Assembly (NCBI GenBank): GCA_028705775.1
Contig: JAQWCW010000007.1
Location: forward strand, 1 to 64,000
Length of the DNA stretch: 64,000 bases
Source of the DNA: Eubacteriales bacterium
GTDB lineage: Bacteria > Bacillota > Clostridia > Christensenellales > Aristaeellaceae
Direction of reading: 5' to 3'
Shown here: piece after piece, positions 1 through 7,858 of the stretch
How the letters are laid out: every line of letters starts with the position of its first letter
Position numbering within the stretch: position 1 is the stretch's first letter
Program-made: the position numbers and the translations under genes
Notes under the pieces: generated by a model
Seen by the model: the letters and a program-made list of their open reading frames with translations, nothing else
Database searches by the model: none
Told to the model about the DNA's origin: nothing

Positions 1-109
1 TCTATCACTTCTGTTGCCCGCAAACGTCCGCTATCCTGGGTTTTGTGACTATTTTACCGTCCGTATACCCGGGCCGTCGGATGAAATGTCACTCTTTGCG
101 GTGTCCGTT

Positions 110-868
110 TTACGGGGTACAGTTTAAATGGTCTGTAATATAAACTTTTTCATTGCAATTTTTACAGATGTACCAATGATGCTCGCTGTCATATTCATAA
201 TCGTTGCGTTCAATGCTGTGCGATACATTGATTCCGGAGTACGGCGCATGGCAAACTTCACAAATGCCGGGCTGTTGGCAGTTTGAATTGTGATTATTGT
301 GTTCCGGTGCTATCCCGCAAGTGTTGCAGGTATACCAATGGCATTCGCTATCATACAACCAGTCGCTTCTATCTATATGATAAATATCCGGACCGGAATA
401 CGGCGCTCCGCAGTCTCCACAGACGCCTAATTTATCACACCAAGAGAAATGCGGAATCACCACGACATTTTCCCCGCAGTCCTTGCATACGCGCCAATGT
501 TTCGTTTCGTCGTGCTCTAGCTCATATAAGTCATAATTATGCTCTGTTTTATCGAGCGAGCATTCGCTTCCGCACGTACTGCATATTCCTGGTTTCATGC
601 AGGAAGCAGAATGCATACTCGGACTTCCTGCTGCTCCGCAGTTAACGCATTCTGACCAGTGGCTTGTTTCGTTATACGCGTATAAGGGATTGCTGTAATT
701 ATGGATGATATTTTCCCCTATATACGCTTCGCCGCATACGTTGCAGATGGCGGGCGCTGTGCATACAGCATAGCAGTTGTGCTCCTCCGCATAAACGCCC
801 GTAAGACAAGTTGTAAGCAGGATAACCAGAGTCGTTGTGAATGCGAACGCTTTTCTCAAGAACCTCAT
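110..868 (-). CDS. Secreted cysteine-rich four-repeat protein
   Basis: I do not recognise a function. The chosen ATG (868) follows a GAGGAGG site by six bases; a GTG 24 bases upstream would put that site inside the gene. The 252-residue product starts with a signal peptide (about residues 1-27, ending VYA). It then carries four tandem copies of a roughly 55-residue unit, each built as C-x5-C-x2-C, a spacer, then HW-x2-C-x2-C. The paired CxxC knuckles and conserved HW look like repeated small zinc-ribbon or disulfide modules exported from the cell. No membrane anchor, sortase motif or catalytic motif is visible. The gene stands alone in an AT-rich stretch, unlike the GC-richer housekeeping genes to its right, which may indicate transfer or fast evolution. 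Similar cysteine-knuckle repeats occur in clostridial secreted proteins of unknown role; that comparison is from memory. Confidence 0.75.
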   Translation of the reverse strand: MRFLRKAFAFTTTLVILLTTCLTGVYAEEHNCYAVCTAPAICNVCGEAYIGENIIHNYSNPLYAYNETSHWSECVNCGAAGSPSMHSASCMKPGICSTCGSECSLDKTEHNYDLYELEHDETKHWRVCKDCGENVVVIPHFSWCDKLGVCGDCGAPYSGPDIYHIDRSDWLYDSECHWYTCNTCGIAPEHNNHNSNCQQPGICEVCHAPYSGINVSHSIERNDYEYDSEHHWYICKNCNEKVYITDHLNCTP

Positions 869-978
869 AAGCTGCCTCCTCATATTGTGCACCCGTCACC
901 ACGGATGTATATTCATTTTGTGTTGCGCGAAAGGATTCCTACATATTCACATGGCAGACCATAATTGACTTCTGCTTT

Positions 979-1007
979 AATATACCATAATAGTGTATTT
1001 ATTTCAA
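979..1007 (-). promoter_or_regulatory. Promoter of cysteine-rich secreted protein
   Basis: On the minus strand TTGAAA (1007-1002) and TATATT (984-979) are separated by 17 bases, about 110 bases before the chosen start. This is a good match to a housekeeping sigma-A promoter. Confidence 0.55.
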
Positions 1008-1359
1008 TGCTAAAAAATGATTTAGTATCAGATTTAATAAGTGTGCAACAATGGTAATATATAGGACTTACTGTGCCGGAAACAGCCGTAATCGCTTGAT
1101 ATAGCTTGATGGGAATTATATTGATTAATATCCATATGCTTAACTTAAAATTGTTGATAGATATGCAAAAAATGATATGTATTATAATAAAAGGAAATAT
1201 AACTGCTGTCGATGCAGCTTTATTCTCTTATACTCAGTTATTCATCTCTCTGCTTTTTTGAGAAAATAAATACCATAAGAAGCAAGAAAGTAACAGTCTC
1301 TTAACAGTCGCGACGTGTATGCATTGTTCTCCTAAATCTATTCGATGGATTTTTGATGA

Positions 1360-1397
1360 TATAATAAAGCGCGCTCAAGCGTTTGCCTGAGCGCGCT
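1360..1397 (-). terminator. Terminator of metA
   Basis: A perfect 10-bp inverted repeat (1368-1377 with 1388-1397, 10-base loop) lies just past the metA stop. Read on the minus strand it is followed by a T-rich tail, as for a Rho-independent terminator. Confidence 0.8.
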
Positions 1398-1427
1398 GTG
1401 ATAGTTATATAGTAACTTGTGAACCCC

Positions 1428-2363
1428 TTACTTCTTCCTCTCAAAGGCGGTAAGCTCGTTAAGGTCGTAGGGGGTTTCCTGATATACGCAGTAGTTGAGC
1501 CAGTTGCCGAACAGCAGGTTGGCGGCGCTGCGCCACGTTACGCGCGGCATTGCGCTCGTATCGTCGTTCGGGAAATAGTGCTTTGGCTTTTCGATTGCAA
1601 GCCCCTTGTTTACATCGCGGAAATACTCGTTTGCAAGGGTCATCTGGTCATACTCGCTGTGCCCCATGAAGAACACCTGCCGCCCGTCGCGGCTTGCGAT
1701 AACGCTGGGGCCAGCTTCCTCGCTTACGGCAAGCAGCTCAAGCTCGTCGTGCTTGAGCACGTCCTCCGCTCTGATTTCCGTGTGCCTGCTGTGCGGAACG
1801 TTGAACTCGTCGTCAAGCCCGCGCATAAGCTTCGCCCTGCTGTTGAGAACGTGATTGCGGAACACGCCGAAGCGCTTTGCCTTGAGCGCGTGCTTTTGTA
1901 TATTATAATGGTAGTAAAGCCCCGCCTGAGCTGCCCAGCAGATGTAAAGCGTTGAAAACACGTGATTCTCCGCCCATTCCATTATCCGCACAAGCTCGTT
2001 CCAGTAGGTTACTTCCTCGAAGGAAAGCATTTCAACGGGCGCTCCGGTTATGATAAGCCCGTCGAAGCGCTCGTCCTTGATTTCGTCAAAAGTGCGGTAG
2101 AACTCATTGAGGTGCTGCGGGTCGATATTCTGGCTCTCGTAGCTTGCCGTGTGAAGAAGCACAGGGTCAACCTGCAGGGAAGTATTGCCCAGCAGGCGCA
2201 GAAGCTGCGTTTCCGTGGCAATCTTTGTGGGCATGAGGTTCAGAACCGCTATTCTCAGCGGCCTTATCTCCTGCTCAATCGAGCGCTTCTGGGTCATTAC
2301 GAAAATGTTTTCCTCCGCGAGCGTCTTTGCCGCGGGCAGGGTATCGGGAATTCGTACAGGCAT
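1428..2363 (-). CDS. metA: Homoserine O-acetyltransferase (MetA family)
   Basis: Acylates the hydroxyl of L-homoserine in the first committed step of methionine synthesis. The 311-residue product is full length for the MetA family. The nucleophile Cys142 sits in YICWAAQAG, and His235 and Glu237 in FMGHSEYD complete the catalytic set. Residue 111 is Glu (GAPVE). In this family Glu at 111 goes with acetyl-CoA use and Gly with succinyl-CoA, so an acetyltransferase is predicted. That rule is established knowledge; its application here is inference. The gene is monocistronic, diverges from the rRNA methyltransferase gene, and has its own terminator. No other methionine gene is adjacent. Confidence 0.93.
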   Translation of the reverse strand: MPVRIPDTLPAAKTLAEENIFVMTQKRSIEQEIRPLRIAVLNLMPTKIATETQLLRLLGNTSLQVDPVLLHTASYESQNIDPQHLNEFYRTFDEIKDERFDGLIITGAPVEMLSFEEVTYWNELVRIMEWAENHVFSTLYICWAAQAGLYYHYNIQKHALKAKRFGVFRNHVLNSRAKLMRGLDDEFNVPHSRHTEIRAEDVLKHDELELLAVSEEAGPSVIASRDGRQVFFMGHSEYDQMTLANEYFRDVNKGLAIEKPKHYFPNDDTSAMPRVTWRSAANLLFGNWLNYCVYQETPYDLNELTAFERKK

Positions 2364-2396
2364 TCAATCATCCTCTTGCGACCGCACGGCGAATAC

Positions 2397-2426
2397 TTGC
2401 GCGCGGCGTGTAGAATGGCTTATAAT
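2397..2426 (+). promoter_or_regulatory. Promoter of rRNA methyltransferase gene
   Basis: TTGCGC (2397-2402) and a perfect TATAAT (2421-2426) are spaced by 18 bases. The -10 hexamer overlaps the oppositely directed metA -10. Confidence 0.5.
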
Positions 2427-2451
2427 ATCATCGTTTCACGTATGTTGTCAA
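2422..2451 (-). promoter_or_regulatory. Promoter of metA
   Basis: On the minus strand TTGACA (2451-2446) and TATTAT (2427-2422) are spaced by 18 bases. The -10 shares five bases with the plus-strand TATAAT at 2421-2426, so the two polymerases would compete. Confidence 0.6.
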
Positions 2452-2473
2452 GAAGAAGGGAAGCAGAGATTAT

Positions 2474-3262
2474 ATGGATATTATAACCAGCGCCAAAAAC
2501 CCGCTCGTAACAGAGCTGAAGAGTCTGCTGACGCAAAAAGGGCGCGCGGAAAAGGGTTTGATTCTGCTTCCCGGCGAAAAGCTGTGCGTTGAGGCGCTCA
2601 AATCGGATAAAACCCGCGTCCGCAGGCTTATCGTTACCGAAAGCGGAAAGCGGGATTATTCCGCGGTTCTTGAATCGGCGCTTTCGGCGGGAGCGGAGGC
2701 GACCGTCGTTTCGGACAGTATAATGGAAACGCTTTGCGAGCAGAAAAATCCGCAGGGCGTGCTTGCCGCAGCTGATTCGTTTTTCGTTATGGGCTCTTTC
2801 TCGCCTGTCGGAAGGCTTGTCGCCCTTGACAGGGTTCAGGATCCCGGCAATGTCGGCACGATTATCAGAAGCGCGGACGCCGCCGGTTTCTCGGGAGTCA
2901 TTCTCCGCAAGGGCTGCGCGGACGCGTTTTCATATAAGGTTCTTCGCGCGGCGATGGGCAGCGTGTTCCGCGTTTCGATTTTCGCTCCCGATGATTTTAT
3001 CTTTGAGCTTGCGAGAATAAGGGAAGCGGGCGCCGAGATACTCAGCTCGGAGCTTTGCGGCGGCAATATGTTCTCCTTCGGGGAATTTCCGGAAAAGCTC
3101 TGCCTTGTTATCGGCAACGAGAGCGCGGGGGTGTCGCCGGAGGTCAGCGCCCTTGCCGATGTAAAAATAAAGATTCCTATGCTCGGCGGCGCTGAATCGC
3201 TCAATGCCGGAGTCGCCGCGTCCGTTCTGATGTATCACCTGAACAGGGATAAAATGTTATAA
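2474..3262 (+). CDS. TrmH/SpoU-family RNA 2'-O-methyltransferase
   Basis: Transfers methyl from SAM to a ribose 2'-hydroxyl in rRNA or tRNA; the exact nucleotide cannot be told from sequence. The 262-residue product has the usual two parts: an N-terminal substrate-binding domain (about 1-95) and the knotted SPOUT domain. The three SpoU motifs are clear: LDRVQDPGNVGTIIRSADA near 117, LVIGNESAGVS near 211 and IPMLGGAESLNAGVAASVL near 235. It resembles the YsgA/RlmB-like group often found before pheST in clostridia; here five genes and a T-box lie between. It is transcribed alone, divergently from metA. Confidence 0.88.
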   Translation: MDIITSAKNPLVTELKSLLTQKGRAEKGLILLPGEKLCVEALKSDKTRVRRLIVTESGKRDYSAVLESALSAGAEATVVSDSIMETLCEQKNPQGVLAAADSFFVMGSFSPVGRLVALDRVQDPGNVGTIIRSADAAGFSGVILRKGCADAFSYKVLRAAMGSVFRVSIFAPDDFIFELARIREAGAEILSSELCGGNMFSFGEFPEKLCLVIGNESAGVSPEVSALADVKIKIPMLGGAESLNAGVAASVLMYHLNRDKML

Positions 3263-3338
3263 CTGCGAGCCGCAATGCTTTTGATGCGATTTCTCACTTC
3301 TTTCAAATAGCGTTCATAATTCCGTCAAAGTCGTTGGG

Positions 3339-3344
3339 TATACT
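3339..3344 (+). promoter_or_regulatory. Candidate -10 box of the HtrA gene
   Basis: TATACT sits directly before an ATG at 3345. If this is the -10, transcription begins near 3351, which supports the downstream start at 3378. No good -35 is visible. Confidence 0.35.
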
Positions 3345-3377
3345 ATGCTCATCAAAGCAAAGGAGGCTCTGATTCAG

Positions 3378-4667
3378 ATGAAATCCAAAAAGATTTTAGG
3401 TATTATCGCGTTATCGGTTGCAATGCTTTTGATAGGAAGCATGTTTACTCTTGGGAGCGTCAACAACGGAAGCGGAAGCTCCGCGAGCGCAGAAACCAGC
3501 GCGACTGCGGCGCAGAGCCCGTTCGTGGAGCCTATCGCCAAGGTTGTCGATTCCGTAGTCTGGGTTTACAACTATCAGAATATCAGCTACTACGATAACT
3601 ATTTCGGCTTTGGCTTCGGTCATGGCGGCGGCGAGAAGCAGACGGAGGAAAGGCTTTATGCTACCGGCTCCGGCGTTGTTGTCGCAAAGGAAGGCTACGT
3701 TCTGACCAACTACCATGTGGTTGAGGGCGCGGCGCGGCTTGAGGTTGCGCTTGGCGCAGGCAAGGAAACCTATGCGGCGGAGCTTGTGGCGGCGGACAGC
3801 AGCCTTGACATCGCCGTGCTCAAGGTTGACGGGCTTACGCTCAGCCCCGTTGCTCTCGGTGACAGCGATTCGCTCCAGCTCGGCGAGTACGTGTTCTGCA
3901 TCGGCAATCCCTACTCCAAGCTTTTCAATCAGACCGTTACGTCGGGCATTGTATCCGGACTTAACCGTGATATCGTAACCGATTATTCCACGGATAAGTA
4001 CGGCAAGCGCAGCGCCGTAACCAACAGCATGATTCAGACGAACGCCGACATCAACTCCGGCAACAGCGGCGGCGGAATGTTCAATATTGCCGGCGAGCTT
4101 GTCGGAATCCCGACCATCAAGTACAGCGGAATCCTTTCCAACGGCAGTCTGCTTGAGGGCATCAATATGGCAATCCCGATAAATGTTGCCAAGCCCCTTA
4201 TCGAGCAGGTTGTAAGCGGGCAGGTAAAGGCGGGCACGGATGTCGCTACGGGCGAAACCGCAGTGCCTGAAACCGAAACAAGCGCCGAGAATAAGGAAGC
4301 GGTCATTCCTTCTTCAACTCCCCGCATGGGCATTTCCGTTTCCGATATCAACGCTGCCAGCAGCGCCGTCATGAACGGCTATATCCCCACGGGCATCTTC
4401 ATCACCAAGGTTGAGGAAGGCTCTCCTGCTGAAAAGAGCGGGCTTAAGGTGGGCGATATAATCGTCGAGGTTGACGAAAGCGTCGTCAAGGCGTACACGG
4501 AAATGAAAACCATCCTCGGCACGAAAAATGCGGGCGATTCGGTTGCCCTGAAGGTGTTCCGCGCCGATGAAACCCTCAGCAACGACCGCGTTATCAGCGG
4601 CGATGTTGCGGGTCAGTATCTTGACTTCACCGTTGGGCTTGAAATTCTGGACGCCTCCAACACCTGA
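3378..4667 (+). CDS. HtrA/DegP-type membrane-anchored serine protease
   Basis: Quality-control protease acting on misfolded exported proteins at the outer face of the membrane. The start at 3378 is chosen because a strong AAAGGAGG site lies 11 bases upstream; an ATG at 3345 would precede it and abut a -10 box. The 429-residue product has an N-terminal signal anchor (about 4-27) and a low-complexity linker. A trypsin-like domain follows, with catalytic His113 (TNYHVVEG), Asp144 (DSSLDIAVLK) and Ser230 (NSGNSGGGMF). One PDZ domain occupies about residues 315-410 (IFITKVEEGSPAEKSGLKVGD). This is the usual S1C, single-PDZ layout of Gram-positive HtrA. It is followed by a strong terminator, so it is probably transcribed alone. 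Confidence 0.93.
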   Translation: MKSKKILGIIALSVAMLLIGSMFTLGSVNNGSGSSASAETSATAAQSPFVEPIAKVVDSVVWVYNYQNISYYDNYFGFGFGHGGGEKQTEERLYATGSGVVVAKEGYVLTNYHVVEGAARLEVALGAGKETYAAELVAADSSLDIAVLKVDGLTLSPVALGDSDSLQLGEYVFCIGNPYSKLFNQTVTSGIVSGLNRDIVTDYSTDKYGKRSAVTNSMIQTNADINSGNSGGGMFNIAGELVGIPTIKYSGILSNGSLLEGINMAIPINVAKPLIEQVVSGQVKAGTDVATGETAVPETETSAENKEAVIPSSTPRMGISVSDINAASSAVMNGYIPTGIFITKVEEGSPAEKSGLKVGDIIVEVDESVVKAYTEMKTILGTKNAGDSVALKVFRADETLSNDRVISGDVAGQYLDFTVGLEILDASNT

Positions 4668-4686
4668 TTCTGCTTCTATAAGCGCA

Positions 4687-4720
4687 GCGAAGCTCCGATA
4701 TTTTCGGAGCTTCGCTTTTT
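4687..4720 (+). terminator. Terminator after HtrA gene
   Basis: A perfect 12-bp stem (4687-4698 with 4704-4715, 5-base loop) is followed by five Ts. Classic Rho-independent terminator. Confidence 0.9.
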
Positions 4721-4789
4721 GTATCTTCCTTTTTAACGTTTTCGGCTGTATAATCATTTCTTGCCGGCTAAAACGTTTCGAGGTGTTTT

Positions 4790-5983
4790 ATGAGAAAGCT
4801 TGGAGCTGACGATACCATTCATGCGGCGTATCTTTGCTATGTTTCGCAGGCGATAATCAACAATTTCCTTCCGCTTTTGTTTTTGCAGCTGGAGGGCGAG
4901 TTCGGAATATCAATCGAGAAGATAACCCTTCTGATAACCGTCAACTTTGCGATTCAGATGGGCGTTGACTTGCTCAGCGTTCATCTTGTGGATAAGATGG
5001 GCTACCGCCTGAGCCTGATACTTTCAAACTTCCTCTGCGTCGCCGGAATGCTGCTTCTGGGAACGCTTCCGGGGCTTATCGAGCCTTACGCCGGACTGAT
5101 TATTGCGGTTGTGCTCTGCGCTTTGGGCGGCGGCTTGCTTGAGGTGACGGTAAGCCCGCTTGTCGAGGCGTGCCCGAGCGAAAATAAAGAGAAAACCATG
5201 AGCCTTCTGCATTCGTCCTACTGCTGGGGTCATGTTGCCGTTATCCTGATTTCGGAGCTTTTCTTTCTTATATTCGGGCTTTCGTCGTGGCGGATAATGG
5301 GTATGCTCTGGGCTGTGCTTCCCTGCGTCGCCGCGCTGCTTTTCTTCAAGGTTCCCGTTTACTCGCTTTCAAAGGGAAAGGATGACGAGCCTGTCGGCTC
5401 TCTGATTCGCTCGCCGGTTTTCATTTGTATGCTTGTAATCCTGCTTGCCGCGGGCGCGTCGGAGCAGGCTATGGCGCAGTGGGCGAGCGCGTTTGCGGAG
5501 TCCGGACTCGGGGTCAGCAAGGCGCTGGGCGACCTTGTCGGGCCGCTCATGTTCGCCGCTCTGATGGGGCTTTCGCGCCTGTATTTCGGAAAAAGCGGTG
5601 AGAAAATCAACCTGCGCAGCTTCATGCTCGCGTCGGGGATTCTCTGCGTCGTCTGCTACCTGCTTGCGGGGCTTACCGGCGCGCCTGCCCTCGGGCTTAT
5701 CGGCTGCGCGCTCTGTGGGCTTTCCGTCGGAATCATGTGGCCGGGCGGGTACAGCATTGCGGCGCAAAAGCTGCGCGGCGGCTCGACTGCGATGTTTGCG
5801 CTGCTTGCAATGGCGGGCGATATCGGCTGCCTTTCGGGGCCTACTCTTGTCGGGCTTGTTTCGGGAGCGGCGGGAGGGCAGATTCGCGTCGGGCTTCTTT
5901 CCGCCGTCGTTTTTCCGCTTCTGCTGCTCGGCGCGCTTATGTGGCTGAGCGCCTCCCGCAAGGCTAAGACGCCGTCCTTGTAA
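4790..5983 (+). CDS. MFS permease
   Basis: A 397-residue major facilitator superfamily protein with about twelve hydrophobic segments spread over its whole length. A loop near residues 197-206 divides the two six-helix halves. The motif VDKMGYRLSL after the second helix fits the MFS A-motif region. Substrate is not evident; the sequence resembles the fucose permease/FucP-like and general sugar MFS groups only loosely. The start follows a GAGGTG site. It is preceded by the HtrA terminator and followed by the ireB promoter, so it is an independent unit. Confidence 0.85.
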   Translation: MRKLGADDTIHAAYLCYVSQAIINNFLPLLFLQLEGEFGISIEKITLLITVNFAIQMGVDLLSVHLVDKMGYRLSLILSNFLCVAGMLLLGTLPGLIEPYAGLIIAVVLCALGGGLLEVTVSPLVEACPSENKEKTMSLLHSSYCWGHVAVILISELFFLIFGLSSWRIMGMLWAVLPCVAALLFFKVPVYSLSKGKDDEPVGSLIRSPVFICMLVILLAAGASEQAMAQWASAFAESGLGVSKALGDLVGPLMFAALMGLSRLYFGKSGEKINLRSFMLASGILCVVCYLLAGLTGAPALGLIGCALCGLSVGIMWPGGYSIAAQKLRGGSTAMFALLAMAGDIGCLSGPTLVGLVSGAAGGQIRVGLLSAVVFPLLLLGALMWLSASRKAKTPSL

Positions 5984-6018
5984 ATTGCAATAATTTCATT
6001 AAAGCGGCGAAAAACAGG

Positions 6019-6047
6019 TTGAATTGACGCCGATGATTGTGTATACT
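6019..6047 (+). promoter_or_regulatory. Promoter of ireB-ruvX operon
   Basis: TTGAAT (6019-6024) and TATACT (6042-6047) are spaced by 17 bases, 36 bases before the ireB start. Confidence 0.6.
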
Positions 6048-6083
6048 GTATTTATCAAGGTATGGCAAGGTGGGTGAATACGG

Positions 6084-6347
6084 ATGACGGAACGCTTTGA
6101 AACGATGAAGATGACTGCCATTCCGCAGAGTGACAACACGGCGGAAGGCATTCTTGAGTATGTCTATCAAGCGCTGAAGGATAAGGGATACGACCCCGTT
6201 ACGCAGATAGTGGGCTATCTCATATCGGGCGATCCCACATATATTACCAGCTATAATCAGGCTCGAAGCCTCATCTGCCGTGTCGAGAGGGACGAGCTTA
6301 TGGAAGAGCTTGTGCGCTCCTATATCGAGAACAAGCTGAGCAAGTAA
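6084..6347 (+). CDS. ireB: IreB family regulatory phosphoprotein
   Basis: An 87-residue protein matching the IreB (DUF965/YrzL) family throughout. It has the N-terminal Thr-rich stretch that is phosphorylated by the PASTA kinase IreK in enterococci, then the characteristic [21 protein letters not shown] and [21 protein letters not shown] regions. Length is typical. In Bacillus and many clostridia this gene heads the same yrzL-yrrK-yrzB order seen here, so orthology is well supported. A PASTA kinase gene is not in the window. In enterococci it modulates cell-wall stress and cephalosporin tolerance; that role here is inferred. Confidence 0.9.
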   Translation: MTERFETMKMTAIPQSDNTAEGILEYVYQALKDKGYDPVTQIVGYLISGDPTYITSYNQARSLICRVERDELMEELVRSYIENKLSK

Positions 6348-6445
6348 CGGCGCGCCGCTGCCTGCCTACGGCTGTTTTATCGTGCGCTTGCGCGGTCGGG
6401 CTGTTTCGCTCGGCCGCTTTAATAAATCGGGAACGGCGGGGAATT

Positions 6446-7189
6446 ATGAACGAGAGGCTGCTATGCTTGGATGTCGGGGACAGGCGAATCGGCATTGCCG
6501 TCAGCGATGAAAGGCGAATCCTCGCGAGCGTTGTGGAAACGTACACCCGCGTGGGTTACTCGCCGGACGTCAAGCGAATTAAGGAGCTTTGCGAAAGGTA
6601 TTCGACTGAATACATAATAAGCGGGCTTCCGATGAACATGGACGGCTCTGAGGGCGGGCAGGTGCAGAAGGTTCGCGAGTTCTGCGGGCAGCTTGAAAAC
6701 GCAGGGCTGAAGGTGTTTTATCAGGACGAGCGGATGACGACGGTAAGCGCCGAAAAGATACTTATGCAGGGCAATATGCGCAGGGACGACAGAAAGAAGC
6801 ATATTGACCAGGTTGCGGCGGTGTTTATACTGGAAAGCTATCTTGCGTCGGGCAGAAGTCCGGAAAATGAAATTGCGGAGGCGGGAAAAATGCAGGTTGG
6901 ACAGATGGTTGAGCTTATTGACGATAAGGGAAATCCCTGCTCCTTTGAGCATCTGATGACTCTGGAATATAACGAAAAGTACTATCTCGTGCTGGTTGCC
7001 GAGCAGGACACCGATTGCGATGAGGAAGGCGAAATCGTGATTATGCTTATCGACAAGGACGATAAGGGCGAGGATTGCTATGTTCCTGTTGAGGACGGCG
7101 ATACGATGCAGGCGGTTTACGATTTGTACGTCAAAACCGTTGAAAGCGAGGACGACGTTATCGACGACGGCACGGAGGACGGCGACTGA
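6446..7189 (+). CDS. ruvX: RuvX/YqgF nuclease fused to a DUF1292 domain
   Basis: Residues 1 to about 140 are a complete RuvX (YqgF, RNase H fold) protein: LDVGDRRIGIAVSD with Asp9, SGLPMNMDGSEG, YQDERMTTVSAEKIL and HIDQVAAVFILESYL. The family has been linked to pre-16S rRNA 5' end processing and was annotated as a Holliday junction resolvase. The frame then runs without a stop into a DUF1292 domain (about 149-247, MVELIDDKGNPCSFEHLMTLEYNEKYYLVL), ending in an acidic tail. In related genomes these are two adjacent genes. Met149 (ATG at 6890) is preceded by GGAGG eight bases upstream, so the DUF1292 part may also be made separately. The next gene overlaps the stop codon (TGATG). Confidence 0.9.
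   Translation: MNERLLCLDVGDRRIGIAVSDERRILASVVETYTRVGYSPDVKRIKELCERYSTEYIISGLPMNMDGSEGGQVQKVREFCGQLENAGLKVFYQDERMTTVSAEKILMQGNMRRDDRKKHIDQVAAVFILESYLASGRSPENEIAEAGKMQVGQMVELIDDKGNPCSFEHLMTLEYNEKYYLVLVAEQDTDCDEEGEIVIMLIDKDDKGEDCYVPVEDGDTMQAVYDLYVKTVESEDDVIDDGTEDGD
6877..6892 (+). promoter_or_regulatory. Internal ribosome binding site and ATG before DUF1292 part
   Basis: GGAGG (6877-6881) lies eight bases before an in-frame ATG (6890-6892) at exactly the RuvX/DUF1292 junction. It looks like the surviving start signal of a once separate DUF1292 gene and may still be used. Confidence 0.6.
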
Positions 7190-7542
7190 TGGAGCAAATC
7201 GAACAAAGCGTTCTGCGCCTTACTACGCCCGAGGGAGAGGAATATTCCTTCCGCTATGCCGCGGGCATTCCGCATAAGGGCGTTACGTATGCCGTGCTTA
7301 TACAGACGGGCGTTGAGCGCGGCAAGGAGCAGCTTCTCGTTACCCGCGCCTTTACGGACGAGGAGGGCGCTCTCGGCTTTGAAATCGTCGATGACGAAAG
7401 CGTTGTCGAGGCTGTGTTCGAGGGCTATGTCGGTTCGGTATTAGGCTCGGCGATGGCGGGAAACGATGAAAACGCCGAGGAACACGAATGCTGCCATGAG
7501 GACGGCTGCGGCTGCTGCCATGACGGGCAAAAGCTTCATTGA
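7189..7542 (+). CDS. DUF1292-like small protein with metal-binding-type tail
   Basis: A 117-residue protein whose ATG overlaps the preceding stop (TGATG), so translation is probably coupled. Residues 5-85 resemble a second, more divergent DUF1292-type beta-rich domain (EEYSFRYAAGIPHKGVTYAVLI, then an FEIVDDE stretch). The last 17 residues are strikingly rich in Cys and His: Cys101, Cys102, His103, Cys107, Cys109, Cys110, His111 and His117. That tail could bind zinc, copper or a cluster; this is inference. The function of DUF1292 proteins is not established. It closes the ireB-ruvX operon. Confidence 0.7.
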   Translation: MEQIEQSVLRLTTPEGEEYSFRYAAGIPHKGVTYAVLIQTGVERGKEQLLVTRAFTDEEGALGFEIVDDESVVEAVFEGYVGSVLGSAMAGNDENAEEHECCHEDGCGCCHDGQKLH

Positions 7543-7552
7543 TAAGGAATGC

Positions 7553-7581
7553 TTGCATACTTAATCGGTTTGTGCTAAAAT
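7553..7581 (+). promoter_or_regulatory. Promoter of pheST T-box leader
   Basis: TTGCAT (7553-7558) and TAAAAT (7576-7581) are spaced by 17 bases, just ahead of the T-box leader. Confidence 0.6.
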
Positions 7582-7589
7582 GCGCTTGT

Positions 7590-7830
7590 TAAAGGCTGTG
7601 ATGAAGACAAAGCCCGATAACGCCGTCGCTGAAGAGAAAAGCGGTCATGGCTGTAAGCCGCTTAGCGCAGGGCGCGGGAAATTCACTTCGGAGCTGTCCG
7701 CCTGATAAGGGCGGAACGGGGCTGCGCCGTTATCGCGTTGAGCCTGTCGCTGAAATGCCGCAGGAAACTAGGGTGGTACCACGAAGTTATGCGCTTTCGT
7801 CCCTTTTAGGATGAAGGCGCTTTTTGTGCC
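7590..7830 (+). promoter_or_regulatory. T-box riboswitch for pheST
   Basis: A leader that senses uncharged tRNA and relieves termination. The T-box core AGGGTGGTACCACG (7770-7783) is nearly canonical and contains TGGT, which would pair with the ACCA end of tRNA-Phe. A long stem closes 7615-7622 with 7728-7735. A terminator (7791-7802 with 7809-7820, then Ts) competes with the antiterminator. TTC at 7682-7684 is a candidate phenylalanine specifier codon, but I could not fold Stem I fully. The pheS gene directly downstream supports phenylalanine. Confidence 0.92.
7791..7830 (+). terminator. Regulated terminator of the pheST T-box
   Basis: A 12-bp stem with two G-U pairs, a six-base loop and a five-T run. 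It lies between the T-box core and the pheS ribosome binding site. Confidence 0.85.
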
Positions 7831-7858
7831 TTCAGGCGCGAGAAATGGAGGAAACGGT

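Larger units (their letters stand above)
869..1427. other. AT-rich intergenic stretch
   Basis: About 560 bases without a convincing gene. It is visibly richer in A+T than the rest of the window. It holds the promoter of the secreted cysteine-rich gene at its left end and the metA terminator at its right end. I see no RNA gene or coding region in between. Confidence 0.7.

Noticed and set aside
2433..2441. GTTTCACGT resembling half of a parS site
   Set aside because: Only one arm of the 16-base parS palindrome matches; the other arm reads ATGTTG instead of GAAACA.
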